Assembly (NCBI RefSeq): GCF_004138485.1
Contig: NZ_RYEV01000004.1
Span: forward strand, 1,114,803 to 1,178,802
From: Peristeroidobacter soli
Lineage (GTDB): Bacteria; Pseudomonadota; Gammaproteobacteria; Steroidobacterales; Steroidobacteraceae
DNA: 64,000 nt
Direction: 5' to 3'
Part shown: positions 19,953 through 29,184 of the stretch, in pieces
Layout of the letters: every line of letters starts with the position of its first letter
Position numbering within the stretch: the stretch's first letter is position 1
Translations under genes and position numbers: made by a program
Notes under the pieces: generated by a model
Seen by the model: only the letters and a program-made list of their open reading frames with translations
Databases searched by the model: none
What the model was told of the DNA's origin: nothing

Positions 19953-22900
19953 TGCGCGCTCCACGATTCGTTCCAGTCGATACCGTGGTAGTCCTCGCGC
20001 TCCCAGTAGAAGCGCGACCGCGGCCGCTCGTAGTTGCCAATCTCGTTCATGCTGAGGGAATCGTAGAGTCGGCCGTTGAGCATCGTGTAGCGCACCGTGT
20101 TGGTGTTGTGGATGTCATCGAGAGGATTGGCATCGAGCACGATCAGGTCGGCGAGCTTGCCGGGCTCCAGCGAGCCGATCTGCGCGTCGAGCGCGAGCGT
20201 CCTGGCGCCGTTGAGCGTCGCGGTCCGCAGGATTCGATGGTTGCTCATCCCGCCTTGCGCGAGCAGCCACATCTCCCAATGCAACGACAATCCCGGCACC
20301 TGGCCGTGCGACCCGGCATTGATGACCACGCCCGCGTCATCGAGCTTTTTCACAGAGCGGGAGACCGCGCGAAAGCCTACGTCCCACAGCTCATCCGCGA
20401 CGTTCACGCCCGTCATGTTTCTGACGTGGGCCGGCGCAGCGCCCGGCGCGAGCACCGGGCTATAGCTGCTCGACACTTCCTGGACGAAGGCCCGGACCTT
20501 TGGATCTTCCCAGGCTCGCTGGGTCTGATAGAGATAGTTCTCGCCGAACAGCTCACCGAAGATCACCAGCAACGTCGGCGTGTTCGACGTCGTGCCGTGT
20601 TTCATCAACTGCACGAGGTCGTCGTAGTAGTTCGCCACCGGGAAGTTGTGTTCGAGGCCGGTGTGACCGTCGAACAACGCGGTCACCATCGTGTAGAACT
20701 GCCCCTCGCCCTCCACGTCCACCATCACGCCCGCCTCGCGCCCCGCCTTCACCAGCATTTGCCGCTGAAAGCGCGCCGGCTGGCGATAGCTCTTCACGAA
20801 CGTGCCGCCCTGGGCCAGCTTGCGTGTCATCAACGCCTGCGCATCGGCATAACTTTCGATGGGCACATAGCTCGAATCGGACATCTGCGGCCGGCCGTAA
20901 GTCGCCAGACCCGCCGCGATCCAGCGCGGACTCACCGTCAGTCCTGCCTGGTTGGTTTCATTGCTCTCGTAGGCCACCAGATCGGTGTTGTAGGAATATG
21001 GATCGAAGTTGGTGGTCACGCCGAAGGACAGCTGCGCATATCGCGTCGGCTGTTTCTGCGGCATGACGCCGGTTCCGTTACAACACTCGGTGTGCCCGTG
21101 CATGTCGACCAGCCCCGGCAGGATGGTCTTGCCCGAAGCATCGATGACTGTTGCGTTCGCGGGCACGCTGACTGAATCGGCCGGGCCAACCGCCTCGATC
21201 TTGTTGCGCTCGACGACCACCGTGCCGCGCTCGATGACTTCATCGCCGCGCATCGTGATGATGCGCGCATTAGTGAACGCGACCACGCCCTGCGGAACGT
21301 CACCCGGCGCGGTCACATCGACCTTCGCATAAGGTTGGGCCGCAACGAAACTCGTCGATACTTTGGATGGATCGGCTGGAGCACGGGTCGACAGCCTGGC
21401 CACATCGGCTCGATAAAGATCGGGCCCCAACGTCCAATGCAACGACGAAGAATCGTTCGCCCAGGTCAGCGATGCGCCGCTGCTTGAAGTCAATTTGAAG
21501 ACCGGTGCAGCCTGACTCTGCGCCGACACTGTCAACGGGCTGCCGGTCTCTCGATAGCGCGTGACGTAATACTGCTGACGATCGCGGAACGCGATCCAAC
21601 GCTGGTCCGGGCTCAAGCGCAGGTCGAGCGTATCCACATCGGGCGTGCGTACGTGCTCGCGCTCGTCGAATCCTTGAACATTCACGCTCATCAGCTTGCG
21701 AACGCCCTGCGCCGCAATGACCACATAATAGAGACGAGAGCCGTCGGCGGAAAATCTTGGCGTCTCGTCGGCGTCAGTCACAAAGCGCGCCTTGCCGCCA
21801 GCGGTAGGCACGACGTAAAGCCCGGGCTTGGCACGGAAGCCGCCCAATGTCTTGTCGCCGGCATTGATTCGATACACCAGCGACTGCCCATCGGGCGAGA
21901 ACGACGGCTCGCGAATCACACCAGTCGAGCTGCTGACGGTGCGCGCGTTGCCTCCCCGTGCTGGAAGGATCTTGAGAGTGCTGCCGCGATCGTCATCCCA
22001 TTCGACATACGCGAGCTGCTTGCCATCGGCCGACCACGCGGGTTCGAACTCAAATGCGGTGGCAGACGTGAGTCGAGTCGACTTGCCGTCCGGCAGCGGC
22101 TTGCGCCACAGATGCCCGAGGGCCGTGAACACCACGCTCTTGTTGTCGGGAGCCGGCGCAATCTGGCGAACTGCACGCGCCGTGACTTGGGCCGGCGCGA
22201 GATCGTGCGAGAAACGGATCGCGTCGGTGATGCGATGCCTGGCAGTGGCCTGGAAAGGAATCTCCACCGCTTCGGCACTGCGCGTATCGACGCGATAGAG
22301 CTTGCCCTTGCCCCAGATCGCGATGTGTCGATTGTCCAGGAACCAGCTGAAGCGCGGGTAATACGCGCTCTGCTGTCCATAGGAGGCTTGCATGTCGCGG
22401 TCGAGTCGATCGTAGACCGGCCGTTGTACGGCACTGTCCACGTCATAAACAAACAACACCGTTTTCTCTTTGACGCGTCGGACGAACGCCAGCTGTCTGC
22501 CATCGGGAGAAATCTCCGGCGTGGTCGCGCTACCGAAGCCGCTGACCAGCGACTCGGTCTGGCCTGTGGCGAGATCACGACGGCGCACGGCATAGTTGAT
22601 GTGATTCGCGTCGACGAAAACAAACGTCGATGCATTGGTACGCTCGGTGTAATAGAGATATCGGCCATCCGGCGAGAAACGTGGCTCCTGCACATCCAGG
22701 CCGTTTCTCACCGACTGCACCACCGAGCGTCCTTCGCCGCCCGCGAGATCGACCTGCACGATCTCCGGTGAGTTGCGTTTCGGAAACGCCGCATCGAGCT
22801 TGACCGCGACGATCGACTCATCCTGCGGTCCCCAAGCCGGCGCACTCAGCATGTTCACGGACTCATGCGTGACCTGGTGCGGCTGGGAACCATCGATGTT

Positions 22901-23245
22901 GGAGATCCAGACATTGTCGACGCCGCTCGCGTCGCTGATATAGACGAGGCGGCGGCCGTCGGCGCTGAACGCCGGCATACGTTGCATGGCCGGTCCGCTG
23001 TGAACCACAGTCGCGGTGCCGCCCGTTGCGGGCAGCGTGTAGATGTCACCGAGCAGATCGAAGGCGAGCGTCCGGCCGTCGGGACTCACGTCCACGCTCA
23101 TCCAGGTGCCTTCGGTCAGCGTCAGCTGCGCTTCGCTGTAAGGCTGGCCGGTGTCATTGACGTCCCAGCTGCCGGCTGCCAAGGCCGTGCCGCACAGAAT
23201 GAGCGCGGACGCTCCGACGAACCGAAGCAACGCTGGTGACCCCAT
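19949..23245 (-). CDS. Secreted TolB-like propeller / amidohydrolase fusion
   Basis: 1098 residues from the ATG at 23245, chosen because a GGGGGAG ribosome site precedes it and a signal peptide follows (MGSPALLRFVGASALILCG, cleavage near ALAAG). The N-terminal ~600 residues are a WD40-like/PD40 propeller with repeated SPDGR, SADGR and SPDGQSL blades. The C-terminal ~400 residues are an amidohydrolase-superfamily domain: metal motif DMHGHTECC, further His in GHTGLEHN and INAGSHGQ, and the terminal LIVLDANPLDDI motif. Such periplasmic fusions are usually annotated as amidohydrolases, possibly peptidases acting on blocked dipeptides; the substrate cannot be read from the sequence. It overlaps the POT transporter gene by 4 bases, a strong sign of coupled function. 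Confidence 0.85.
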   Translation of the reverse strand: MGSPALLRFVGASALILCGTALAAGSWDVNDTGQPYSEAQLTLTEGTWMSVDVSPDGRTLAFDLLGDIYTLPATGGTATVVHSGPAMQRMPAFSADGRRLVYISDASGVDNVWISNIDGSQPHQVTHESVNMLSAPAWGPQDESIVAVKLDAAFPKRNSPEIVQVDLAGGEGRSVVQSVRNGLDVQEPRFSPDGRYLYYTERTNASTFVFVDANHINYAVRRRDLATGQTESLVSGFGSATTPEISPDGRQLAFVRRVKEKTVLFVYDVDSAVQRPVYDRLDRDMQASYGQQSAYYPRFSWFLDNRHIAIWGKGKLYRVDTRSAEAVEIPFQATARHRITDAIRFSHDLAPAQVTARAVRQIAPAPDNKSVVFTALGHLWRKPLPDGKSTRLTSATAFEFEPAWSADGKQLAYVEWDDDRGSTLKILPARGGNARTVSSSTGVIREPSFSPDGQSLVYRINAGDKTLGGFRAKPGLYVVPTAGGKARFVTDADETPRFSADGSRLYYVVIAAQGVRKLMSVNVQGFDEREHVRTPDVDTLDLRLSPDQRWIAFRDRQQYYVTRYRETGSPLTVSAQSQAAPVFKLTSSSGASLTWANDSSSLHWTLGPDLYRADVARLSTRAPADPSKVSTSFVAAQPYAKVDVTAPGDVPQGVVAFTNARIITMRGDEVIERGTVVVERNKIEAVGPADSVSVPANATVIDASGKTILPGLVDMHGHTECCNGTGVMPQKQPTRYAQLSFGVTTNFDPYSYNTDLVAYESNETNQAGLTVSPRWIAAGLATYGRPQMSDSSYVPIESYADAQALMTRKLAQGGTFVKSYRQPARFQRQMLVKAGREAGVMVDVEGEGQFYTMVTALFDGHTGLEHNFPVANYYDDLVQLMKHGTTSNTPTLLVIFGELFGENYLYQTQRAWEDPKVRAFVQEVSSSYSPVLAPGAAPAHVRNMTGVNVADELWDVGFRAVSRSVKKLDDAGVVINAGSHGQVPGLSLHWEMWLLAQGGMSNHRILRTATLNGARTLALDAQIGSLEPGKLADLIVLDANPLDDIHNTNTVRYTMLNGRLYDSLSMNEIGNYERPRSRFYWEREDYHGIDWNESWSAQ

Positions 23246-23343
23246 TCGCTCCCCCTCACGCGATATCGACGACAGGAGCATAGCCAGCGAGCTTCGACTC
23301 AGGGTGCAAATACCGAAGCCGGTGGTGAGACCGGTGCACCCCG

Positions 23344-24339
23344 CTACGCTCGAGGCGGCTTGAGCTCAGGATGCTCGGCGAGGATGCGCGCGGTCAGCCA
23401 TTCGCGGAAACGCTTGATCAACCGCGATTCCCAGCGATCCGCCTTGGCGATGAAGTGCCAGACGCCAAGCGCCGGCGGCATGAAACTTGGCTGGCCCTTG
23501 CCGATCTCGACCAGCCGGCCGGCGGCCAGGTCCTCGGCGCCGACCAGGCAATTGGTCAGCGCGATGCCTCGACCGTGACGCGCGGCATCCAATGTTAAAT
23601 GGCCCTGCCACAGGCGCGGACCTGCCAGATCGACCGCGGCACGCACGTCGTGAGCCGCCAGCCAATTGCGCCAGCGGTCGAAGTTATCTTCGTGCAGCAG
23701 CTGGTGACTGAGCAGATCGGCGGGCTGATGAACCTTGGGCGAGCGCGCCAGATACTCGCGGCTGGCGACCGCCACGATCGGCGCATGTGCCATTTCGACG
23801 CTGCGAAAGCCTTCGGGAATCTCCGACGGCATCCCGTATTTCGCCACCAGCCGGATGTCGAGATCGGTGTTGTAGGAGACGAAGTCGGGGCTGCGGTCCG
23901 AGGGCCGCACTTCGATATCGAGCCCGGGATTGGCCTGTTCGAACTCGCCCAGGCGCGGCGACAACCAATGCAGCGCGAACGCGGGCATGCAGCGAATCCG
24001 CAGCCGATGGGCGTCGCCGCCGTTGATCAGGTCAAGGGTTGCGCCAGCAATGCTGTCGATGGCCGCCGAGATCTGCCGGTGATAACGCTGGCCCGCCTCG
24101 GTCAGCACCGCCCCACCCGGCGTGCGCTCGACCAGCTTGGTGCCGATCCAGTCTTCGATGGTTTTGAGGTGCCGGCTGATGACGCCATGGTCGCGGCACA
24201 GGGATTCGGCCGCGCGCCGGATGCCCCCAAACCGGGCGACGGCATCGAAAGCCCGCAAGGCTTCGAATGGCGGCAGAGCCCGGCGCGAGTGAATCGGCCC
24301 TGCGGGAACGTTCGACTGGGATTTCGGGTCGGCAAGCAT
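23344..24339 (-). CDS. LysR-type transcriptional regulator, GcvA-like
   Basis: 331 residues from the ATG at 24339, which has a strong GGAGG seven bases upstream; longer in-frame starts would add a non-homologous extension. The N-terminal winged helix-turn-helix reads LPPFEALRAFDAVARFGG, then RRAAESLCRDHGVISRHLKTIE. The effector-binding domain has the GcvA-type pattern RIRCMPAFALHWLSPRLGEFEQ and D-DIRLVAKYG. It lies between a TonB receptor gene and the amidohydrolase gene on the same strand, so it probably regulates these neighbours. The gap of about 98 bases to the amidohydrolase may hold the regulated promoter; I could not fix a binding site. Confidence 0.87.
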   Translation of the reverse strand: MLADPKSQSNVPAGPIHSRRALPPFEALRAFDAVARFGGIRRAAESLCRDHGVISRHLKTIEDWIGTKLVERTPGGAVLTEAGQRYHRQISAAIDSIAGATLDLINGGDAHRLRIRCMPAFALHWLSPRLGEFEQANPGLDIEVRPSDRSPDFVSYNTDLDIRLVAKYGMPSEIPEGFRSVEMAHAPIVAVASREYLARSPKVHQPADLLSHQLLHEDNFDRWRNWLAAHDVRAAVDLAGPRLWQGHLTLDAARHGRGIALTNCLVGAEDLAAGRLVEIGKGQPSFMPPALGVWHFIAKADRWESRLIKRFREWLTARILAEHPELKPPRA

Positions 24340-24460
24340 CGCGGAGCCTCCGGTCGCGGTCCGAACCACGTCCTTCGGCCCGCGCTCAGTCTGAGAGTTG
24401 TGATAGCTATGGTGCCACGCTGAGCGCCGACCGCAACCTAAACTGCGTTGGCCCATCGAC

Positions 24461-24493
24461 GGCGCGGCGACGGCAGTTGGCCGCCGCCGCGCC
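24461..24493 (-). terminator. GC-rich stem-loop downstream of the TonB receptor gene
   Basis: Arms at 24461-24474 and 24480-24493 with a 5-base loop. In minus-strand RNA all 14 pairs form, one as G-U; in plus-strand RNA that position is an A-C mismatch, so the structure fits the minus transcript. It starts 23 bases past the receptor stop. No U-tract follows, so it may stabilise the mRNA end or attenuate rather than terminate. Confidence 0.5.
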
Positions 24494-24515
24494 AGCTATC
24501 ATCCGGTGGCTGATC

Positions 24516-26600
24516 CTAAAACTCGTAATTCACCCGCACGCCAACCACGCGCGGCCGCGTGCGGTTCGCGTTGTTCCAGTTGTAGTACGGATCAATCCAC
24601 TTGTTCTCATTGGTCAAATTGGTGCCGAACAGCTCCACCGTGGCCGCATTCCAGGTCACGCCGACGCTGGCATCGAGCAGGCCGATGGCATCCGAGGTCT
24701 GCGGGATGTACTGCGGCAGGAATGACGTGCGATCGATGTAGGTCACCGCGTCACGATAGTTGTAGTCGACGCGAATGAACGACGGCAACGCCGCCACATC
24801 GAAGCCGACCCGACCGCCCACTGCGTAGCTCAGCTCCGGCACGTAGTCGACCGGATCGCCGGCGATGCTGGTGGAGTTGAGCGCATCGACTTCCTTGATC
24901 TCGCTGTCGGTGTAGGCCGCGTTGGCATAGAACGTGAGCGCCGAGGCGGGCTGCAACGTCACACCCGCTTCCACACCCTTGACCTCGACCTTGCCGATGT
25001 TCGAGGTGTTGGACTGCAGATTGTTGAGCGCCGGAACGAACTGCAGGCCTCGACGCAACATGTCCTTGTAATCGCTGTAGAACAACGCAACCTCGAAGCC
25101 CAGGCGGCGATCCAGCACCGAGCCCTTGGTGCCCAGCTCGTAACTGATCAACGACTCCGGCTTGTAGTCGGGCAACGTCGTGCCGCGATTGAAGCCACCG
25201 CTGCGGAAGCCCTTGCCCACGCTGCCGTACATGTTCACGTTCTCGGACAGCTTGAAGCTGGCGTACACGCGCGGATCGGTGGAATGGAAGCTCTTGCTCT
25301 CGAGATAGATGCCATCCGAGCCGGTCTGATCGTCGACGAAATAGCGCACGCCGGCGCCGAGTTTGAAGCGCTCGGTGATGCGATAAGCCGCATCGGCGAA
25401 CACCGACGTCGATTTGTATGTGTCGTCCTGACGGAAGAAGCTGCGCGTCACCAGGCCCGCGGCCGAGCGCGACAGGCCGTCGCGATAGAAATAACGCTTG
25501 GCATCGCGGTAGAACGCACCGAGCGTCCATTCGAGCGCGGCATCGCCCGTCGACGTGAGCCGCACTTCCTGCGCGAACTGCATGGCCGACACGTGACGCT
25601 CGTTGGAGCTTTCAAAGCCGGCCGAGGTGGTCTGCGGGCCGGAGATCGTGGTGTACGGATATTGATTGTCGTGATCGATATACGTGGTTGCGCTCAGCAG
25701 CTGGAAGCCGCCGAAGTCGTACGTCATGGTGAGATCGTACAGATCGTAATCGTATTTCTTCGGCACCAGCGCCCAGGCGCGATCCACGCCGACGGTGACG
25801 GTGTGATCGGCGTTCTCGTAGCCCTGGCCGAGCTTGATCTCGTTACGATGCGCGATGATCTTGGCGTTGATCGCGAATTCGTCGGTCACTTGCCACAGGG
25901 CGCGCACGCGCGCGTTGATGACGTCCTGACCATTGCCATCCTTGATGCCCGCCTGTGGCTGATCCTGCCAGCCACCGCCCTGCTCGGCGACCGCGGCGAT
26001 ACGGATCGCGAACTTGTCGGCGACCAAAGGAAGATTGATCGCACCATTGATGGTCTCGCGCTCATCGCCGCCCGACACCGACGAGATCGACCCGCCAAGC
26101 GTGCCTTCATAACGATCCAGCACCGGCGCCTTGGTGATGTAACGAATCGCACCGGCCACCGAGCCCTGTCCGTACAGCGTGCCCTGCGGGCCTTTCAGCA
26201 CTTCGACGCGCTCCATGTCGTGATAACGCGTGTCGAGTTGATCGAAACCGGTCAGCGAAATCGGCGCCTCGTCCAGATACACGCCGACCAGCGCGCCGGT
26301 GCCGTACTGGTTGCTCAGTCCACGCATGAAGATGGTGTAGCTGCCCGGGCCATCCTCGCGCATGGTCAGGCCGGGCACCGCGAATGCCAGGTCCTGGATG
26401 TTGGTGAAACCGCGATCCTGCAGCATCTGGCCGTCCAGCACGGCGATGGCGATCGGCACTTCGATGATCCGTTCCTCGCGCTTCTGCGCGGTGACCACCA
26501 CTTCTTCCAGTCCATTGTCCGCGTTCTGGCCGAAGCCGGTCAGCGGCTGCAAAACCGCAACCATCGATGAGATCAGTAGTGTCGTCGACTTGGTGCGCAT
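24516..26600 (-). CDS. TonB-dependent outer-membrane receptor
   Basis: 694 residues from the ATG at 26600, preceded by GGGGAGCG and followed by a signal peptide (MRTKSTTLLISSMVAVLQPL). The plug domain is classical: EVVVTAQKREERIIEVP, QDLAFAVPGLTMREDG, MERVEVLKGPQGTLYGQGS and VAGAIRYITKAP. A 22-strand-type barrel follows, ending in an aromatic residue (VRVNYEF). This is the iron-complex/carbohydrate-type TonB receptor superfamily; ligand unknown. No N-terminal signalling (STN) domain. It follows the acylase gene by 118 bases and precedes the LysR gene, suggesting it imports the acylase substrate or an N-acylated product. Confidence 0.9.
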   Translation of the reverse strand: MRTKSTTLLISSMVAVLQPLTGFGQNADNGLEEVVVTAQKREERIIEVPIAIAVLDGQMLQDRGFTNIQDLAFAVPGLTMREDGPGSYTIFMRGLSNQYGTGALVGVYLDEAPISLTGFDQLDTRYHDMERVEVLKGPQGTLYGQGSVAGAIRYITKAPVLDRYEGTLGGSISSVSGGDERETINGAINLPLVADKFAIRIAAVAEQGGGWQDQPQAGIKDGNGQDVINARVRALWQVTDEFAINAKIIAHRNEIKLGQGYENADHTVTVGVDRAWALVPKKYDYDLYDLTMTYDFGGFQLLSATTYIDHDNQYPYTTISGPQTTSAGFESSNERHVSAMQFAQEVRLTSTGDAALEWTLGAFYRDAKRYFYRDGLSRSAAGLVTRSFFRQDDTYKSTSVFADAAYRITERFKLGAGVRYFVDDQTGSDGIYLESKSFHSTDPRVYASFKLSENVNMYGSVGKGFRSGGFNRGTTLPDYKPESLISYELGTKGSVLDRRLGFEVALFYSDYKDMLRRGLQFVPALNNLQSNTSNIGKVEVKGVEAGVTLQPASALTFYANAAYTDSEIKEVDALNSTSIAGDPVDYVPELSYAVGGRVGFDVAALPSFIRVDYNYRDAVTYIDRTSFLPQYIPQTSDAIGLLDASVGVTWNAATVELFGTNLTNENKWIDPYYNWNNANRTRPRVVGVRVNYEF

Positions 26601-26718
26601 GGCACTCGCTCCCCGTGTTTTGTAATTGCGATACTCAGAATAGAAACAGCACGCGGAGCCTGGGTGCGAATGCGACCGTCGTCGGTGTGCCTCACACACC
26701 ATGCTCGCGCGTGGCGCA

Positions 26719-29145
26719 TCAAGGCTTCAATGTGACCCGCTGTAGTGCGACTGCGTTGACCTTCGCGGCGCCGAACGCGATTGGGAACGGCTCATTCCGG
26801 CCCCACGCCTCCGCCAGGTCCGCGTAATGCGGGCTGCCGATCTGCGATTCGTTACCAGGCGTGTTCAGGCCGACCGAACGGTCCCAGTCCTGCACGTCGA
26901 AGACGAACATCACCGACGCGCCCAGCCCTTGATCGGCACCGCTCTCGCGCGCCGACCCGGTCAACTGAATGGTTTGCGAATCGCCGCCGCGAGGCACCGG
27001 TGGAATGTGGACCAGCGACGCATTCTCCGGCGTGACCAGCGGGTGCGTGAAACGAGCCTGATGGATGCTGCCCCAGGTCCACCTGGACGGATCGTTACCC
27101 GCGAGCCTGGTCAAGTTGGCGAGGGCTTGATCGAGCGCGGTCAGCAAAATGCGGTCACGCTCTTGCTTCGGGTTGGCGCCGAAATCCGCATCGGGCTGTT
27201 CCAGCCACTGGATCAGTCGCCGGATGTCGTAGCGGTTGTAGCCTCGCACCGTGTCCGGCAGCTTTTTCGCGTAAGTCAGCGGATTCAACTTCAACAGCCA
27301 GTATTCGTAGATCGCCGCCGCGACCGAGTCGGCGTCGACATTGTAGTCCCACTGCAGCAGGCGCTGGATGGCGTCGCGTAACTTGGGATCGTCGCTCGTG
27401 ACGTTTTTGAGCAACGGCAGCAGACGACGCGCCGGCAACGACGCCACGTCCCCTTGCAGCCGCGACAGGTCCTGCAAGCTGAACTTGCGGTCCTGACTCA
27501 ACACTTCGACGATGCGGTCGTAACGATACGGCGTGAGGTACTCGAACGTGAAGTCGGGTACCGGCTGATTCGGGAAGATGCTCGGGAACACGTTGTTGTT
27601 GGCCGAACCGTAGAAGCCGCGTTCGCCGTTGAGCGAGCGTGGCAGCTTGCTGGTGGGCACATAGCCGGCCCACTCGTACTTGCCCTCGTGACCGGGCACC
27701 GGGAACAGGCCGTCCCAGTTCGGACGCACCGGCGTCAGACCCGTCGAGACGTAACCGTAATTGCCCTTGGTATCCGCGTACACCAGGCTGTGATGGCCGT
27801 ACCAGGCGTTCGCCACTTTCGCGGTGAACTCTTTCCAGTTCCGGGTCTGCATCAGACCCAGCGAACCGAGATAGCCATGACCGCCGGTTTCATAGCCGGT
27901 CCAACGCATCGCGTAGGCGCGTTGACGAGCCGCGTCTTCGTACACCAGCGGCCCGTGGATCGTGGTCTTCACTTCGAAACGTTCGCTCGGCGCGCCCTTC
28001 ACGGCGATCTGCTCGACATCGACCTTCATGGTGCGCCACTCGCCCTTGTAACGATAGCGATTGACGTCGGTCGGATCGGTCTGCTCGACGTATAGATCCT
28101 GCTGGTCGCCATTCAGAATCGTGAAGCCCCAGGCGACGTGCTCGTTGTGACCGATGGTCACGCCCGGCAGACCGGGCTCGGTGGCACCGATGACATTCCA
28201 ACCGGGCGCCACCAGATGCACCCAATAACGTAACGCCGGGTTCTGCACTTCACGATGCGGATCGTTGGCCAGCAGCGGCATGCCGGTCGTGGTCTTGCGA
28301 CCGCCCACCACCCAATTGTTGCTGCCGATGCCGCTCTCCGGTCCGCGCACCGGCAGGTACGCCTGCGAAATTTTCGGCGTCGGCGCCGTGGGCTTGAACT
28401 TGAAGTCGAAATCGCTGGCGTCGCGCGTGATGTTCAACAGGTTGGGATTGATATCGTTGAGGTCGAGGCCTTCCGGCACTCGCAACGGCGTCGGCGGATC
28501 GGTGATCATGACTTCGGCGGTCTTGGCGAGGCCCATGCTCTTCACCGCGAGCGCTCGCGCCACTTCGCTGGAAGCATTGCGAGTGATCGCCCACACCGGC
28601 ATGCGGCTCAGCAAAGTCTGCGGTGTCCAGGCCGGCTCCGGCTTGAAGCCGGACAATTCGAACTCCACGGGAAGCTTGTTCTGTGCGAGGGCGAGGCGGA
28701 TCGCGGTATTCACGCCGTCCGCGAACGCCTTGAAGATCACCGGCCCCTCAGGATGATATTTACGGAACTCGGCATCCCAGTCGCCGCGATACTTCATCAC
28801 TCGCGCGAAGCGATCGCGCTCGACATAGTCGGACCCGAGCACTTCGGCGAGCTTGCCTTCGGCGTTACGACGCCACAGCTCGATGTTCCACATCCGATCC
28901 TGTGCGGCGACGAAGCCCTGCGCGAAAAACAAGTCGTGCGTGTTCTTGGCATAGATGTGCGGAATGCCCCATTTGTCACGCACCACGTCCACCGGCTGCT
29001 TCAGACCGGTAACGGTGAGCTGCCCTTCGTGCTGCGGTTGAGCGGCCCTGGCGCGCTCGGCGAAGTCCGCCGCCGTGGCTGCCGGCACGCACGCGAGTGT
29101 CGCCAGCAACGTGGCAATGCTCATGCGTAGCTTTGTTCTATTCAT
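26719..29145 (-). CDS. Penicillin acylase-family N-terminal nucleophile hydrolase (amide/acyl-homoserine lactone acylase type)
   Basis: 808 residues with a signal peptide ending near AATAAD. The family precursor is cut by itself into alpha and beta subunits; here the expected cleavage lies before Ser275 in GIG-SNNWVVGG, and Ser275 would be the catalytic nucleophile. Further conserved patterns are DKWGIPHIYAKN, AQGFVAAQDRMW, MPLLANDPH and GWNVIGATEPGLPGVTIGHN. The enzyme is periplasmic and hydrolyses amide-linked acyl groups; family members act on penicillin G, acyl-homoserine lactones or cyclic lipopeptides, and the sequence does not decide among them. It follows the FG-GAP gene by 39 bases and precedes a TonB receptor gene, suggesting one uptake-and-cleavage unit. 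Confidence 0.9.
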   Translation of the reverse strand: MNRTKLRMSIATLLATLACVPAATAADFAERARAAQPQHEGQLTVTGLKQPVDVVRDKWGIPHIYAKNTHDLFFAQGFVAAQDRMWNIELWRRNAEGKLAEVLGSDYVERDRFARVMKYRGDWDAEFRKYHPEGPVIFKAFADGVNTAIRLALAQNKLPVEFELSGFKPEPAWTPQTLLSRMPVWAITRNASSEVARALAVKSMGLAKTAEVMITDPPTPLRVPEGLDLNDINPNLLNITRDASDFDFKFKPTAPTPKISQAYLPVRGPESGIGSNNWVVGGRKTTTGMPLLANDPHREVQNPALRYWVHLVAPGWNVIGATEPGLPGVTIGHNEHVAWGFTILNGDQQDLYVEQTDPTDVNRYRYKGEWRTMKVDVEQIAVKGAPSERFEVKTTIHGPLVYEDAARQRAYAMRWTGYETGGHGYLGSLGLMQTRNWKEFTAKVANAWYGHHSLVYADTKGNYGYVSTGLTPVRPNWDGLFPVPGHEGKYEWAGYVPTSKLPRSLNGERGFYGSANNNVFPSIFPNQPVPDFTFEYLTPYRYDRIVEVLSQDRKFSLQDLSRLQGDVASLPARRLLPLLKNVTSDDPKLRDAIQRLLQWDYNVDADSVAAAIYEYWLLKLNPLTYAKKLPDTVRGYNRYDIRRLIQWLEQPDADFGANPKQERDRILLTALDQALANLTRLAGNDPSRWTWGSIHQARFTHPLVTPENASLVHIPPVPRGGDSQTIQLTGSARESGADQGLGASVMFVFDVQDWDRSVGLNTPGNESQIGSPHYADLAEAWGRNEPFPIAFGAAKVNAVALQRVTLKP

Positions 29146-29184
29146 GATGTCCCCGTCGATAGAGAATAAAGAAATTTCGCGCGC

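Noticed and set aside
25284-26570. 428-codon plus-strand frame opposite the TonB receptor, and a 366-codon frame at 15860-16960 opposite the EAL regulator
   Set aside because: Both lie antisense to well-supported domains and show composition typical of complementary-frame shadows.
26684-26700. Inverted repeat GGTGTG/CACACC between acylase and TonB receptor genes
   Set aside because: Only six pairs, no U-tract and no supporting context; chance is likely at this GC content.
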